From the NCBI RefSeq assembly GCF_000212395.1, contig NC_015499.1, positions 1,499,421-1,563,420 of the forward strand: a stretch of 64,000 nucleotides of DNA, in the 5' to 3' direction. This stretch comes from Thermodesulfobium narugense DSM 14796. Its GTDB lineage: Bacteria > Thermodesulfobiota > Thermodesulfobiia > Thermodesulfobiales > Thermodesulfobiaceae. A program made the position numbers and the translations under genes. The notes beneath the pieces are model-generated. The model did no database searches. It saw only the letters and a list, made by a program, of their open reading frames with translations, and was not told where the DNA came from. The number at the start of each line of letters is the position of its first letter. Position 1 is the stretch's first letter. Positions 9,304-18,387 of the stretch are shown here, in pieces.

Positions 9304-12300
9304 ATGACTAAAAATTACATTATAAGGGGAATTAAAATCAATACAGACCTAACCTTTATTACAAACGAAAATGGACAAAGCCTACTTGAGCGCTTTAAGG
9401 TGTTGATAAAGGACGCTGAGTTTTTTGATTGCTTGGTTGGGTATTTTTATACGAGCGGATTTCATAATCTATATGAAGCCTTTGTAAAAACAAAAAGGAT
9501 TAGGATTTTAATTGGAATCGGCACGGATAAAAAAACACATGAGCTTATTAGATCTTACCATCACGTAAAAGAAGTGTATTCAGATGAAGTAAAAGAAGAA
9601 ATAGAGGATTCAGAAAACAAATATGAAGTAGAAAAGGGAATTGAGCTTTTTAAAGAGTGGCTCAAATCTGGCAAAATTCAGATTAAAGCCTATCCTGAAA
9701 GGAACTTGCACGCAAAGCTATATATAATGAGCTTTTCTGAAAGCGACAGGGATGCAGGACGAGTCATTACAGGTTCAAGTAATTTCAGCCAGTCTGGCTT
9801 GTCCAATAATTTAGAATTCAACGTCGAGCTAAAAAATGTTAGCGATTACAAATTCGCGAAAGAAAAATTTGAAGAATTATGGGAAAACTCAGTCGATGTA
9901 AGTGAAGACTATATTACAACTATCGAACAAAAAACATGGCTAAGAAATGATATATCCCCTTACGAATTATTTTTGAAGTTTTTGTACGAATATTTCAAAC
10001 GTGACCTGGAAGAGTCAGGCGAGCTATATAACCTAGAACTTCCAAATAATTTTTTGCAGCTTGAATACCAAAAGCAGGCGGTCATAAACGCAAGGCGCAT
10101 ACTGGAAGAATACGGTGGAGTCTTCTTATCTGACGTGGTGGGATTAGGAAAAACCTATATGGCAGCAATGCTCGCTTCACAGCTTGATGGCAGAACGCTA
10201 ATATTGGCCTCTCCTGTTTTAATTAACCCAAAAAATCCTGGCTCATGGGTAAACGTGTTCAGGGAGTTTAACTTAAAATTTGATACAGAATCTATTGGCC
10301 AATTAAAAAGGGTAAAAGAAACGTATAATCTTGATAAATACAAAAATATAATAATAGATGAGTCTCACAAATTCAGAACTGAGGACACAGTATCTTATAC
10401 CCTCCTTTCTGAAATATGTCGCGGCAAAAGGATAATATTAGTTAGCGCAACCCCATATAACAATTCTCCACAGGACATTTTATCTCAGATAAAACTATTT
10501 CAGAGCCCTCGAAAAAGCACGATTCCAGGCATAATAGATTTAGAAAGCTTCTTTAACAATCTGAAAAAAAAGCTTAAAAGCATAGATAAAAAAGAAAATC
10601 CTGAAAAATACATCGAAGCAGTTAAAGAAAACGCATATCTAATAAGAGAAAAAATTTTAAAATATCTTATGATAAGGCGAACAAGAAGTGAAATAGAAAA
10701 GTATTTTCCTAAAGATTTAGAGAAAAATAAGTTAAAATTTCCTCAGGTAAATGACCCAATAGCGCTCTTTTATGAGTTAAACGATGAAGAAAACAAAATT
10801 TTTGACGAAACTATAAGGTTAATAACTAAACAAATTAGCTACGCAAGATACACCCCGCTTCTTTACTTAAAATCAAAAGATCTATCAATCATCGAAAAAT
10901 ATGGTCAGCTAAACATGGGCACATTTATGAAAGTGCTACTTGTAAAGAGGCTGGAGAGCTCATTTCACGCATTTCGTCTGACAATAGATAGATTTATAGA
11001 TAACTATAAAAAATTTATAGATGAATTTAAGAAAGGCAACGTGTATATAAGCAAAAAATATACAAATAAAATATTCGAATATATAGAAAATGACGACGAT
11101 GAGGCTATCCAAAAGTTAATAGAAGAGGATAAAGCTGAAAGATATTCAAGCGATGAATTTGAGGAAAGATTTAAAGAAGATTTAGAAAGAGATTATGAAA
11201 CTTTTTCCAAAATAAAAACAATGTGGGGAAGAATTAGTAGAGATCCAAAACTTAAGAAACTTCTTGAACAATTAAAGACAAATAAGATTTTAAAGGATAA
11301 AAAGTTAATAATATTTAGCGAATCCAAAGATACTGTAAATTATATTGCAGAAAAAATTGAAAATGATCTTAATAAAAAAATACTAGTATTTAGCAGCTCA
11401 TCAAGCGAGAAAATAAAAGATATTGTAATAGAAAACTTTGATGCTAATTCAAATAATCAAAAAGACGAGTACAACATTTTAATTTCTACTGAAGTATTGT
11501 CCGAAGGCGTAAACCTTCATAGGTCAAACGTAATTATAAACTACGATATTCCATGGAATCCCACAAGAATGATGCAGCGAGTTGGAAGAATAAACCGCGT
11601 CGGCACAAAATTTGACGAATTGTTCGTTTTTAACTTCTTTCCTACTCAGCAGTCAAATGACCAGATCAAACTTCAAGAAATAGCCAAATCAAAGATAGAG
11701 GCATTCCTGACCTTATTGGGTGACGATGCAGCAGTGCTAACTGAAGACGAACCAATAGGATCACATGAATTGTTTGGAAAATTAACTTCAAAGACCACAA
11801 TTACCGGAGAAAGCGAAATAGAAGAAAGCGAATTAAAATACTTTAGAATTCTTCAAGATATTAGAGAAAAGAATCCAGATTTGTTCCAAAAAATTAAATA
11901 TCTGCCAAAGAAGGCAAGAAGTGCAAAGATAAGTCATAAAAAGTCAGGTTTACTTACATATTTTAGAAAGGGAAAGGTGGAAAAATTTTATCTTGCAAAA
12001 AGAGGCGAATCAACTGAATTAGATTTTATGAGCGCAGCATCTCTCCTGGAAAGCGCACCAGAAGATCTAAGAGTAAAATTACCAGAAAATTTTTATGATC
12101 TTTTAAACTTAAACACAGAGCAATTTTCACAAACTTTAAATAGCACTGAACCCATGCCCACAAGAAGAGGCAGGGATAAATCTCTAACCATACTAAGATA
12201 CCTTAAAGCAATAGACAAAACTCCTCTTACCGACACACAAGAACAATATATAGAAACTTTGCAGGAGAAATTAGAAAATGGCGAAATCCCTAAAAAAACC

Positions 12301-12492
12301 TTAACTAAGATTTTGCAATCTATAGAAAACCTAAAAGAACAAAAGGTAAATTCTTTAAAAATTCTGGGTGCAATTCAAAGCGCCTTGCCAGAAAGGCTAT
12401 TAAAAGAACACTACTCAAGCTCTTCATCTGATGAAGACATCTCAAATAAAACAGAAGTAATTTTGTCTATGTATCTAAAGGAGGGGCAATGA
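9304..12492 (+). CDS. PLD-nuclease/SF2 helicase fusion, restriction-like
   Basis: 1062 residues from ATG at 9304; the frame is open from 9250 but no ribosome site supports that start. Residues about 40-180 form a phospholipase-D-type nuclease domain with HAK near 136 and the GSSNFS segment near 157. A SNF2-like helicase follows: GLGKT (about 280), DESH (about 352), SATP (about 380) and QRVGRINRVG (about 757). The ATGA overlap with the next gene shows tight coupling to a nuclease-methyltransferase. Together they resemble a type ISP restriction enzyme divided over two proteins, or a DISARM core; no known system is assigned with certainty. Confidence 0.9.
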   Translation: MTKNYIIRGIKINTDLTFITNENGQSLLERFKVLIKDAEFFDCLVGYFYTSGFHNLYEAFVKTKRIRILIGIGTDKKTHELIRSYHHVKEVYSDEVKEEIEDSENKYEVEKGIELFKEWLKSGKIQIKAYPERNLHAKLYIMSFSESDRDAGRVITGSSNFSQSGLSNNLEFNVELKNVSDYKFAKEKFEELWENSVDVSEDYITTIEQKTWLRNDISPYELFLKFLYEYFKRDLEESGELYNLELPNNFLQLEYQKQAVINARRILEEYGGVFLSDVVGLGKTYMAAMLASQLDGRTLILASPVLINPKNPGSWVNVFREFNLKFDTESIGQLKRVKETYNLDKYKNIIIDESHKFRTEDTVSYTLLSEICRGKRIILVSATPYNNSPQDILSQIKLFQSPRKSTIPGIIDLESFFNNLKKKLKSIDKKENPEKYIEAVKENAYLIREKILKYLMIRRTRSEIEKYFPKDLEKNKLKFPQVNDPIALFYELNDEENKIFDETIRLITKQISYARYTPLLYLKSKDLSIIEKYGQLNMGTFMKVLLVKRLESSFHAFRLTIDRFIDNYKKFIDEFKKGNVYISKKYTNKIFEYIENDDDEAIQKLIEEDKAERYSSDEFEERFKEDLERDYETFSKIKTMWGRISRDPKLKKLLEQLKTNKILKDKKLIIFSESKDTVNYIAEKIENDLNKKILVFSSSSSEKIKDIVIENFDANSNNQKDEYNILISTEVLSEGVNLHRSNVIINYDIPWNPTRMMQRVGRINRVGTKFDELFVFNFFPTQQSNDQIKLQEIAKSKIEAFLTLLGDDAAVLTEDEPIGSHELFGKLTSKTTITGESEIEESELKYFRILQDIREKNPDLFQKIKYLPKKARSAKISHKKSGLLTYFRKGKVEKFYLAKRGESTELDFMSAASLLESAPEDLRVKLPENFYDLLNLNTEQFSQTLNSTEPMPTRRGRDKSLTILRYLKAIDKTPLTDTQEQYIETLQEKLENGEIPKKTLTKILQSIENLKEQKVNSLKILGAIQSALPERLLKEHYSSSSSDEDISNKTEVILSMYLKEGQ

Positions 12493-15400
12493 ACGAAAAT
12501 CTATTCAAAAATTTAATAAAAGATACCTTTGAAGATAGATTTGAAAAAACTAAATTTATAAAATTTTTAGGAGCACTTCTAAAAGAATTTGAAAAGGATA
12601 ATTTCAGATATGTCGGCATTTATGTTAGAGAATGTTTTAAGCCATATATTAGCTCTTTAGAAAGAATTGGCAAATATAATGATGGCAAAAAAGAAATAGA
12701 TCTATTAATAGTTGAACTAAAAAGTGAAACCTCTCTACTAAGGGCAAGAACTGCCCAGAGAAATTTTATCAGATGGTATCTAAACGGCAGTAGAGGCGGA
12801 AAACTTAAAGATGCAGCGCTCGTTGCCTTTGTGTCGCCAAATCAAGAAGATTGGCGCTTTTCCTTAGTAAAAATGGAATACAGGTTTGATGAAAAAGGCA
12901 ATGTAATAGAAAAGCTTAGTCCAGCAAAAAGGTTTTCATTTCTAGTAGGAAGAAATGAAAACAGTCATACAGCGAAGTCTCGCTTTCACACTTTGGTCCT
13001 TTCTGACAGAAAACCGACACTCGACGACCTGGAAGAAGCTTTCAAAGCCGAACGGGTAACTGATGAGTTTTTTAAAGAATATAAAAATCTATTTATAAAA
13101 ACAGTAGATGAAATAAAAAAGAGAATTGATATTGACAAATCCCTAAGAGAAGAATTTGAAATCAAAAATATAAGCGTTGTAGATTTTTCCAAAAAGTTAC
13201 TGGGTCAGATTGTTTTCTTGTATTTCTTGCAAAAAAAGGGTTGGCTGGGAGTCTCTAAAGATAAAAATTGGGGTGAAGGGGATAAAAATTTCCTCCGTTC
13301 ACTATTTAAAAGGTGCATCGATGAGAAGAAAAACTTTTTTAACGACTACTTGGAATATCTATTCTACGATGCCCTAAATAATGAAAGAAGCCATCAGGCA
13401 GATCCTAGCTGGCATGAGCGTCTGGGCTGCAAAATACCGTTTTTAAACGGCGGCCTCTTTGAACCTTTTAGTGACTACGACTGGAAAAATATAGATCTAT
13501 TGATACCAAACGATCTATTTTCAAACAATAATGAAGATGGAATCTTAGACGTATTTGATCTATTTAACTTTACGGTGAAAGAAGACGAACCGCTTGAAAA
13601 AGAGGTAGCAGTAGATCCTGAGCTTTTGGGTAAAATCTATGAGAAGCTCAACGCAATAAGAGAAGACAACTTTGAAGAATATAAAAAGGCGCTTAAGAGC
13701 AAGGGCTCTGAAAACAGGTTTAACAAAGAATACGGGGTCTATTACACTCCAAGAGAGATAGTGCACTTTATGGCACAAAGCGCCCTTGTTGAATATTTGT
13801 TTGAAAATCTTAAAAGCATATCTCAAAATTTAAAAAGTCTAAAAGAAGATATAGAGAACTTTATCTGTCACTCTGAACACTTTATAGAAAATGATAAAAC
13901 TGCAATGGAAAAAGAAGAAAGAATTGAAATGGGCGAACAAAAAACCTCAATATACAATTCAATGATCCCTGGTTTTATAAAAGAAAACGCTAAAACAATA
14001 GACAGACTTTTAGAAGATATAAGAATATTAGATCCTGCTGTAGGATCTGGAGCTTTCCCCATAGGCCTTATGCACGAAATCGTAAAGGCAAGAGAAATTT
14101 TAAGTCCATATATTGATGATACAGATAGAACCGCATACAACTTCAAGTGCCACTCTATCCAAAATTCTCTATATGGAGTAGATATAGACAAAGGAGCCAT
14201 AGAAATTACAAGGCTAAGATTCTGGCTGTCTTTAGTAGTGGACGAAGAAGACCTTACTCAGATAAAGCCTCTTCCAAACTTAGACTACAAGCTGGTATCA
14301 GGCGATTCCTTGTTAAATATTGAGAGAATTTTATATAATTATAAAGACTTTGATAATTTAGAAGCTCTTAAAAAAGAACATCAAACAGAGACGAATTCAG
14401 ATAAAAAGAGAGAATTAAAAAAACAAATCGATGAAGAGATCAAAAATCTTACAGGCAAACATACAGAATTTGACTTCGAAGTTTACTTCTCAGAGGTAAT
14501 GCGTGGCGGTGGCTTTGACATTGTAATTGGAAACCCGCCGTATATACAACTGCAAAAGAATGCAGGACTACTTGCAAAAAATTATAAAAACTTTAATTAC
14601 AAAGTATTTGACAGCATGGGAGACATATACGCTCTTTTTTATGAAAAGGGCATAAAGTTATTAAAGAAAAATGGACATCTTTGCTTCATAACCTCAAACA
14701 AGTGGATGAGAGCAGGTTATGGAAAAAAGCTAAGAGAGTTTTTTACAAAGTATAATCCAAAGATATTAGTTGATTTAGGACCTGGAGTATTTGAAAGCGC
14801 AACAGTAGATACAAATATCTTGCTCGTTCAAAAGAAAGAAAACCAGAAAGAACTCGTTGCTACTACATTACAAAAGGAAGATAAGGGAAACATATTAAAC
14901 GCTATAAAAGAAAGAGGAGTAATCTTAGATAAGCTTTCTAAAGACGCTTGGTTCATAGGAAGTAGCGCTGAACAAAAGCTAAAAGAAAAGATAGAAAGAA
15001 TTGGAAAACCGCTAAAAGACTGGGATGTAAAAATTTATCGTGGCATTTTAACAGGCCTAAATGAAGCATTTATTATAACTACAGAGAAAAGAGACGAAAT
15101 ACTTAAAAATTGCAATACTGAAGAAGAAAGAGAAAGAACAAGTAAAATTATAAGACCAATTCTTCGAGGAAGGGATATAAAAAGATATTATTATGAGTGG
15201 GCGGGGTTGTGGCTTTTATGGGTTTATCAAGGCATAGATATTTCAAAATATCCAACGATTTACAATTATTTAAAACCTTATAAAAACAGATTAGAATTAA
15301 GAACAGGAGGGGCTAAAATTGCGGGCGATCCCAATACAGTATCTTACAAATGGTACGAATTACAAGTAGACTCTGCATCGCATATATCCGAGTTTGAGAA

Positions 15401-15815
15401 AGAGAAGGTGGTGTGGCAAAGAATTACACAGGCACCAACTTTTTGTCTCGTCGAACCAAATGTCTTTGTACTTGATAGCATGGCTTTTTTTACAGGTAAT
15501 AACTTAAAATACATTATGGCAGTTTTAGATTCCAAATTGATATATGAATATGTTTCAATGATTGTTCATCAATATGGTTTTACTGGCTTTAGACTTTCCA
15601 ATCAATATGTTGAAATTATGCCCATTGCTCCCATAACCTCATCAAATCAAGAAATAGTACAAAATATAGAAACACTTACAAGTAACATTATGGCTGCTAA
15701 GAAACAAAATCCACAGGCAGATACGAGTGAATGGGAGAAAGAAATAGATCGCTTAGTTTATAAACTTTATGAATTAACCGAAGAAGAAATAGAAATTATC
15801 GAATCAGGAAAATAA
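12489..15815 (+). CDS. Eco57I-type N6-adenine methyltransferase with N-terminal nuclease domain
   Basis: 1108 residues. Near the N-terminus KEIDLLIVELKSE matches a PD-(D/E)XK site (D71, E76, K78). The methyltransferase core has DPAVGSGAF (about 515) for S-adenosylmethionine binding and NPPY (about 681) for target adenine flipping. The C-terminal part (about 850-1080) begins IYRGILTGLNEAF, as in TaqI-C target-recognition domains. This is the architecture of a type IIG restriction-modification protein. It overlaps the helicase gene by four bases. A recognition site cannot be deduced from sequence alone. Confidence 0.92.
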   Translation: MNENLFKNLIKDTFEDRFEKTKFIKFLGALLKEFEKDNFRYVGIYVRECFKPYISSLERIGKYNDGKKEIDLLIVELKSETSLLRARTAQRNFIRWYLNGSRGGKLKDAALVAFVSPNQEDWRFSLVKMEYRFDEKGNVIEKLSPAKRFSFLVGRNENSHTAKSRFHTLVLSDRKPTLDDLEEAFKAERVTDEFFKEYKNLFIKTVDEIKKRIDIDKSLREEFEIKNISVVDFSKKLLGQIVFLYFLQKKGWLGVSKDKNWGEGDKNFLRSLFKRCIDEKKNFFNDYLEYLFYDALNNERSHQADPSWHERLGCKIPFLNGGLFEPFSDYDWKNIDLLIPNDLFSNNNEDGILDVFDLFNFTVKEDEPLEKEVAVDPELLGKIYEKLNAIREDNFEEYKKALKSKGSENRFNKEYGVYYTPREIVHFMAQSALVEYLFENLKSISQNLKSLKEDIENFICHSEHFIENDKTAMEKEERIEMGEQKTSIYNSMIPGFIKENAKTIDRLLEDIRILDPAVGSGAFPIGLMHEIVKAREILSPYIDDTDRTAYNFKCHSIQNSLYGVDIDKGAIEITRLRFWLSLVVDEEDLTQIKPLPNLDYKLVSGDSLLNIERILYNYKDFDNLEALKKEHQTETNSDKKRELKKQIDEEIKNLTGKHTEFDFEVYFSEVMRGGGFDIVIGNPPYIQLQKNAGLLAKNYKNFNYKVFDSMGDIYALFYEKGIKLLKKNGHLCFITSNKWMRAGYGKKLREFFTKYNPKILVDLGPGVFESATVDTNILLVQKKENQKELVATTLQKEDKGNILNAIKERGVILDKLSKDAWFIGSSAEQKLKEKIERIGKPLKDWDVKIYRGILTGLNEAFIITTEKRDEILKNCNTEEERERTSKIIRPILRGRDIKRYYYEWAGLWLLWVYQGIDISKYPTIYNYLKPYKNRLELRTGGAKIAGDPNTVSYKWYELQVDSASHISEFEKEKVVWQRITQAPTFCLVEPNVFVLDSMAFFTGNNLKYIMAVLDSKLIYEYVSMIVHQYGFTGFRLSNQYVEIMPIAPITSSNQEIVQNIETLTSNIMAAKKQNPQADTSEWEKEIDRLVYKLYELTEEEIEIIESGK

Positions 15816-15819
15816 TTAT

Positions 15820-16857
15820 ATGAGAAGAGAACCTTGTATAGTAAAACAAATGCTTCAAAAAGCTAAAGATACTGCACTATTAGCAATTGAATATTATAAC
15901 AAACCTGCCGTTTCCTTTAAATCTGGAGGTTTCATCGTTATGATATGTATTAGCTGGACTTCGCTATTTCACGCATATTTTTTAAAAAACAAAATAAAAC
16001 CATTTTATCGTAAAAATGAAAAAAGTATAAAGCCAAGATATATGTATATAGAAGAGAAATCGCAAGATGGTAAAGTTACAAAATATAGAAAATGGTGAGA
16101 TCTAAACAAATGTTTGAAAGAATTTTTTAAAATTAATCCAGATGTTGCCGTTCAAAAAAATATTGAATTTTTATCAGGTTTACGAAATTTAATTGTACAT
16201 AGCTACTTACCAGAATTAGATGCATCAATATTCGGTGAATGTCAATCAAGTGTTTTGAACCTTAATAGCTATTTAGATAAATACTTTGGAGAAAAACATA
16301 GAATTGATACATTTTTATCTTTTTCTATTCAGATTTTTCAAAGTCCAAAAAATTTTATAGAAGCATCAAAAAAAGAATTAAAAAAGAAAAATGCAATTGA
16401 AATTGTTGAATTTATAAAAGCATTTAGATCGACATTATCAACAGAAATCTGGGAATCTGGACAATTTTCTTTTAAAGCAATATTAATACAGGTTGTGAAT
16501 CACGAAAGTAGAGATACATTACCAATAAAATTTATAAATGAAAGAGATTTAACAGAAGAACAAAGACAAATTCTAAAAGATGTTGGAATTGTTTTTACTA
16601 AGTATAAAAATGTAGATGCAGTTCCCGAAAATTTTACATTAGACTATAAAGTATTATGCAACAAATTAAAGGAAGATATACCTAATTTTAAAATGAATCA
16701 ACAATTTCACAAGTTTAGAAAAGATATAATTAATGGTAATCCAAAATTAAAACATACCAGAAGATTAGACCCCAAAAATATCAAAAGTCCTAAAAAAGAT
16801 TTTTATGATTACAAAATAATTGACGAATTTAAGAAAAAATACAAAGATATTACATAA
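15820..16857 (+). pseudogene. DUF3644 (HEPN-type) protein interrupted by in-frame TGA
   Basis: A 345-codon frame begins 4 bases after the methyltransferase stop. The first 92 codons match the start of DUF3644 (LLAIEYYNKPAVSFK). Codon 93 (16096-16098) is TGA, and the same frame continues without a gap through LNKCLKEFF and LRNLIVHSYLPELD to 16857. RNLIVH (R122 onward) fits the Rx4-6H catalytic motif of HEPN ribonucleases. The single nonsense codon splits the domain ahead of that motif, so the full protein is not made unless there is readthrough. A sequencing error is possible. Position suggests it was once a third part of the defence module. Confidence 0.75.
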
Positions 16858-17096
16858 TAACTTGTTATGCATATGAATAAAAAAATTAATAAATTAATTC
16901 CATACTTCTAAAGTAAAACTCAATTTTCAGACAAAAAATTTAGAAAAAATTGAGCGGCCAACTTTTAAACTCTACAATTTAAATTTATAATACCCTTCCC
17001 TTTTCGTTTATATTTTGTTAACTTTTTTCATAAAAATTTTTTATTTGAGATTATGCCCATCTTAATTTAATCTTTAGCCAAAACCAATTTAAGAAA

Positions 17097-17112
17097 TAGA
17101 CAATATTGTCTA
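17097..17112. promoter_or_regulatory. 16-bp perfect palindrome, operator-like
   Basis: TAGACAATATTGTCTA reads identically on both strands. It lies in the 16858-17161 gap, about 50 bases before the ribosome-binding site of the MORN gene, where a repressor dimer could control its promoter. The rest of that gap is very A+T-rich with no gene that I can support. The cognate regulator is unknown. Confidence 0.4.
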
Positions 17113-17161
17113 CAAAATATATAATTTTAAGTAAAAAATAAAAATAACCTGAAAGGAGAAA

Positions 17162-17721
17162 ATGAAGTAAGTCAACTATTATACAAAGCCATTAAAAAGT
17201 TCAATTCGATTCAGAGAGCATTATTATTAGGGTTATGTATAGTGATTTGGTTAGCAGTTTCTGCAGACAATTCAGCAGCGCAAGGGACAGAACTTTGTGG
17301 AGTTGATCCTACAAATGGTGCAAAAATTTGCATTATATCCGGTGACAATAGTGCTTCATTAGTTTCAGTAAGCTGGTCAGGGGCGGTAGTAAATGGAATG
17401 GCAGATGGTCCAGGAAACTTAACCTGTGTCTATAAAATTCCTGATAAAGAGACAAAGGTTCAAGGCAGCGCAGAAATGAAAGCTGGTAAGCTAAATGGCA
17501 AGGCAAATCTTAAATGGTCAAATGGATATTCATACGACGGATACTTCCAAGACGGCCTGCGAAACGGGCAAGGTGTATTCAGATGGCCTGATGGCATAGT
17601 TTATGATGGTGAATGGAAGAATGGAACATATGATGGATATGGTGTTATGAAGTTTGCCATGAGGCTCCCTCAATCCCTGACGCTCACAAACTGGTCACCT
17701 ATGACTATCGTGTCTGGATGA
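17162..17721 (+). pseudogene. Exported MORN-repeat protein, probably frameshifted
   Basis: Open from the first codon upstream of a GTG at 17242, this frame encodes a good signal peptide: KAIKKF basic start, hydrophobic ALLLGLCIVIWLAV, then SADNSAAQG. It then has at least three MORN-type repeats (GSAEMKAGKLNGKANL, YDGYFQDGLRNGQGVF, YDGEWKNGTYDGYGVM). The signal peptide has no start codon in frame. The only ATG with a ribosome site (AAAGGAG, ATG at 17162) is one base out of frame and stops at codon 3; restoring one base would join them. After GYGVMKF the repeat pattern ends abruptly in unrelated sequence. Both ends look damaged. Confidence 0.6.
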
Positions 17722-17935
17722 AATGATGAAAAAATATCCAGTATATCAAATGGCAGTACTTATGACTTACAAGTTAATTCAGGGCAATGGCTTTGAGAAC
17801 GTTATCTATTTCTATCAACTCCTTCATAGCGGTGTACCGGTAAACAAGATTTTTCTGACAGCTTTTAAAGTGCCAATGTCCTACTTCTTAAATGATGTGA
17901 ACGAATATTTTGCCAGCTTGCGAAGCACATAACAA
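17643..17935 (+). pseudogene. Scrambled coding remnant, possibly Rpn/PD-(D/E)XK-like
   Basis: Two overlapping short frames look like shattered coding sequence. One (17643-17726) reads CHEAPSIPDAHKLVTYDYRVWMK then stops; shifted by two bases, the next (17723-17932) continues KKYPVYQMAVLM and ends NDVNEYFASLRST. The joined stretch LVTYDYRVWMK plus KKYPVYQMAVLM resembles the central strand-helix-strand of Rpn-like nucleases. No start and no complete domain remain. It abuts the broken MORN gene, so the region probably records a deletion or recombination join. The assignment is tentative. Confidence 0.35.
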
Positions 17936-17961
17936 AAAATATGATATTTCGGATTTAATAT

Positions 17962-18236
17962 TTAGTTCTTTTTCTGGATAGAGCTTCTGCTATTACCCCA
18001 CTCACCAATATGCCTATCCTCCTCTTTTCTTAATCCATCAACAAATTTAATTGGATCTTCTATTTCTTCTTGCCATTTACCCTTTAGATTAAAGCCTCTT
18101 TAATGTTCATCTTTTCTATGTATTCAGACAAAGCTTTTCTCACTATGTCGCTAAAATTTGCTTTAGGATTTATGTGTTTAATATCTTTAAATATTTTTTC
18201 ATCAATCATAATTGTTTTTCTGATAATACTATTCAT
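17962..18236 (-). pseudogene. Ribbon-helix-helix antitoxin, frameshifted
   Basis: ATG at 18236 follows GAGGTGA and opens a 50-residue frame (to 18084): RKTIMIDEKIFKDIK plus ANFSDIVRKALSEYIEK, a typical ribbon-helix-helix DNA-binding fold. It then stops. In another frame the sequence continues as LKGKWQEEIEDPIKFVDGLRKEEDRHIGEW, the usual toxin-neutralising tail, ending at 17962. A frameshift around 18100 therefore separates the two halves. At the end LVSGVIAEALSRK looks like the start of a PIN-type toxin that stops after a few codons. The DNA-binding half may still be made and bind its operator. Confidence 0.6.
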
Positions 18237-18248
18237 AACATCACCTCA

Positions 18249-18269
18249 ATTATCATATTATTTGATAAT
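18249..18269. promoter_or_regulatory. Inverted-repeat operator of the antitoxin gene
   Basis: ATTATCA (18249-18255) and TGATAAT (18263-18269) form a 7-bp inverted repeat with a 7-base spacer, only 13 bases upstream of the antitoxin start. Ribbon-helix-helix antitoxins normally autoregulate through such repeats. Confidence 0.5.
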
Positions 18270-18320
18270 ATTACAACAACATATTAAGTCAAGTCTATTT
18301 ATAAAAAACTCCCTTTTACT

Positions 18321-18355
18321 CGTTCATCTTCCGTTAATATTCGTTCGTGTATAGT
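18321..18355 (+). promoter_or_regulatory. Direct-repeat regulator site and -10 box before the PepSY gene
   Basis: CGTTC (18321), CGTTA (18332) and CGTTC (18342) repeat at 10-11 base spacing on one face of the helix, followed by TATAGT (18350-18355) as a likely -10 box. Spaced direct repeats overlapping the -35 position are typical of OmpR/PhoB-family activation. The response regulator gene is the next but one downstream. Confidence 0.4.
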
Positions 18356-18387
18356 TCTTTACAAGAATTAAAAAACGGAGGTGTGTT

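Noticed and set aside
9304-15815. Naming the module as DISARM
   Set aside because: No DrmA or DrmB-like genes are present and PLD and helicase are fused; similarity is only at the domain level.
16096-16098. In-frame TGA of the DUF3644 gene as selenocysteine
   Set aside because: No Cys next to it, no G in the first loop positions of the only nearby hairpin (AAAC/GTTT, loop 13 bases from TGA), and no redox role for the family; a nonsense mutation is simpler.
18103-18354. 83-residue plus-strand frame over the antitoxin
   Set aside because: Low-complexity hydrophobic translation without ribosome site; it is the shadow of the minus-strand antitoxin and its operator.
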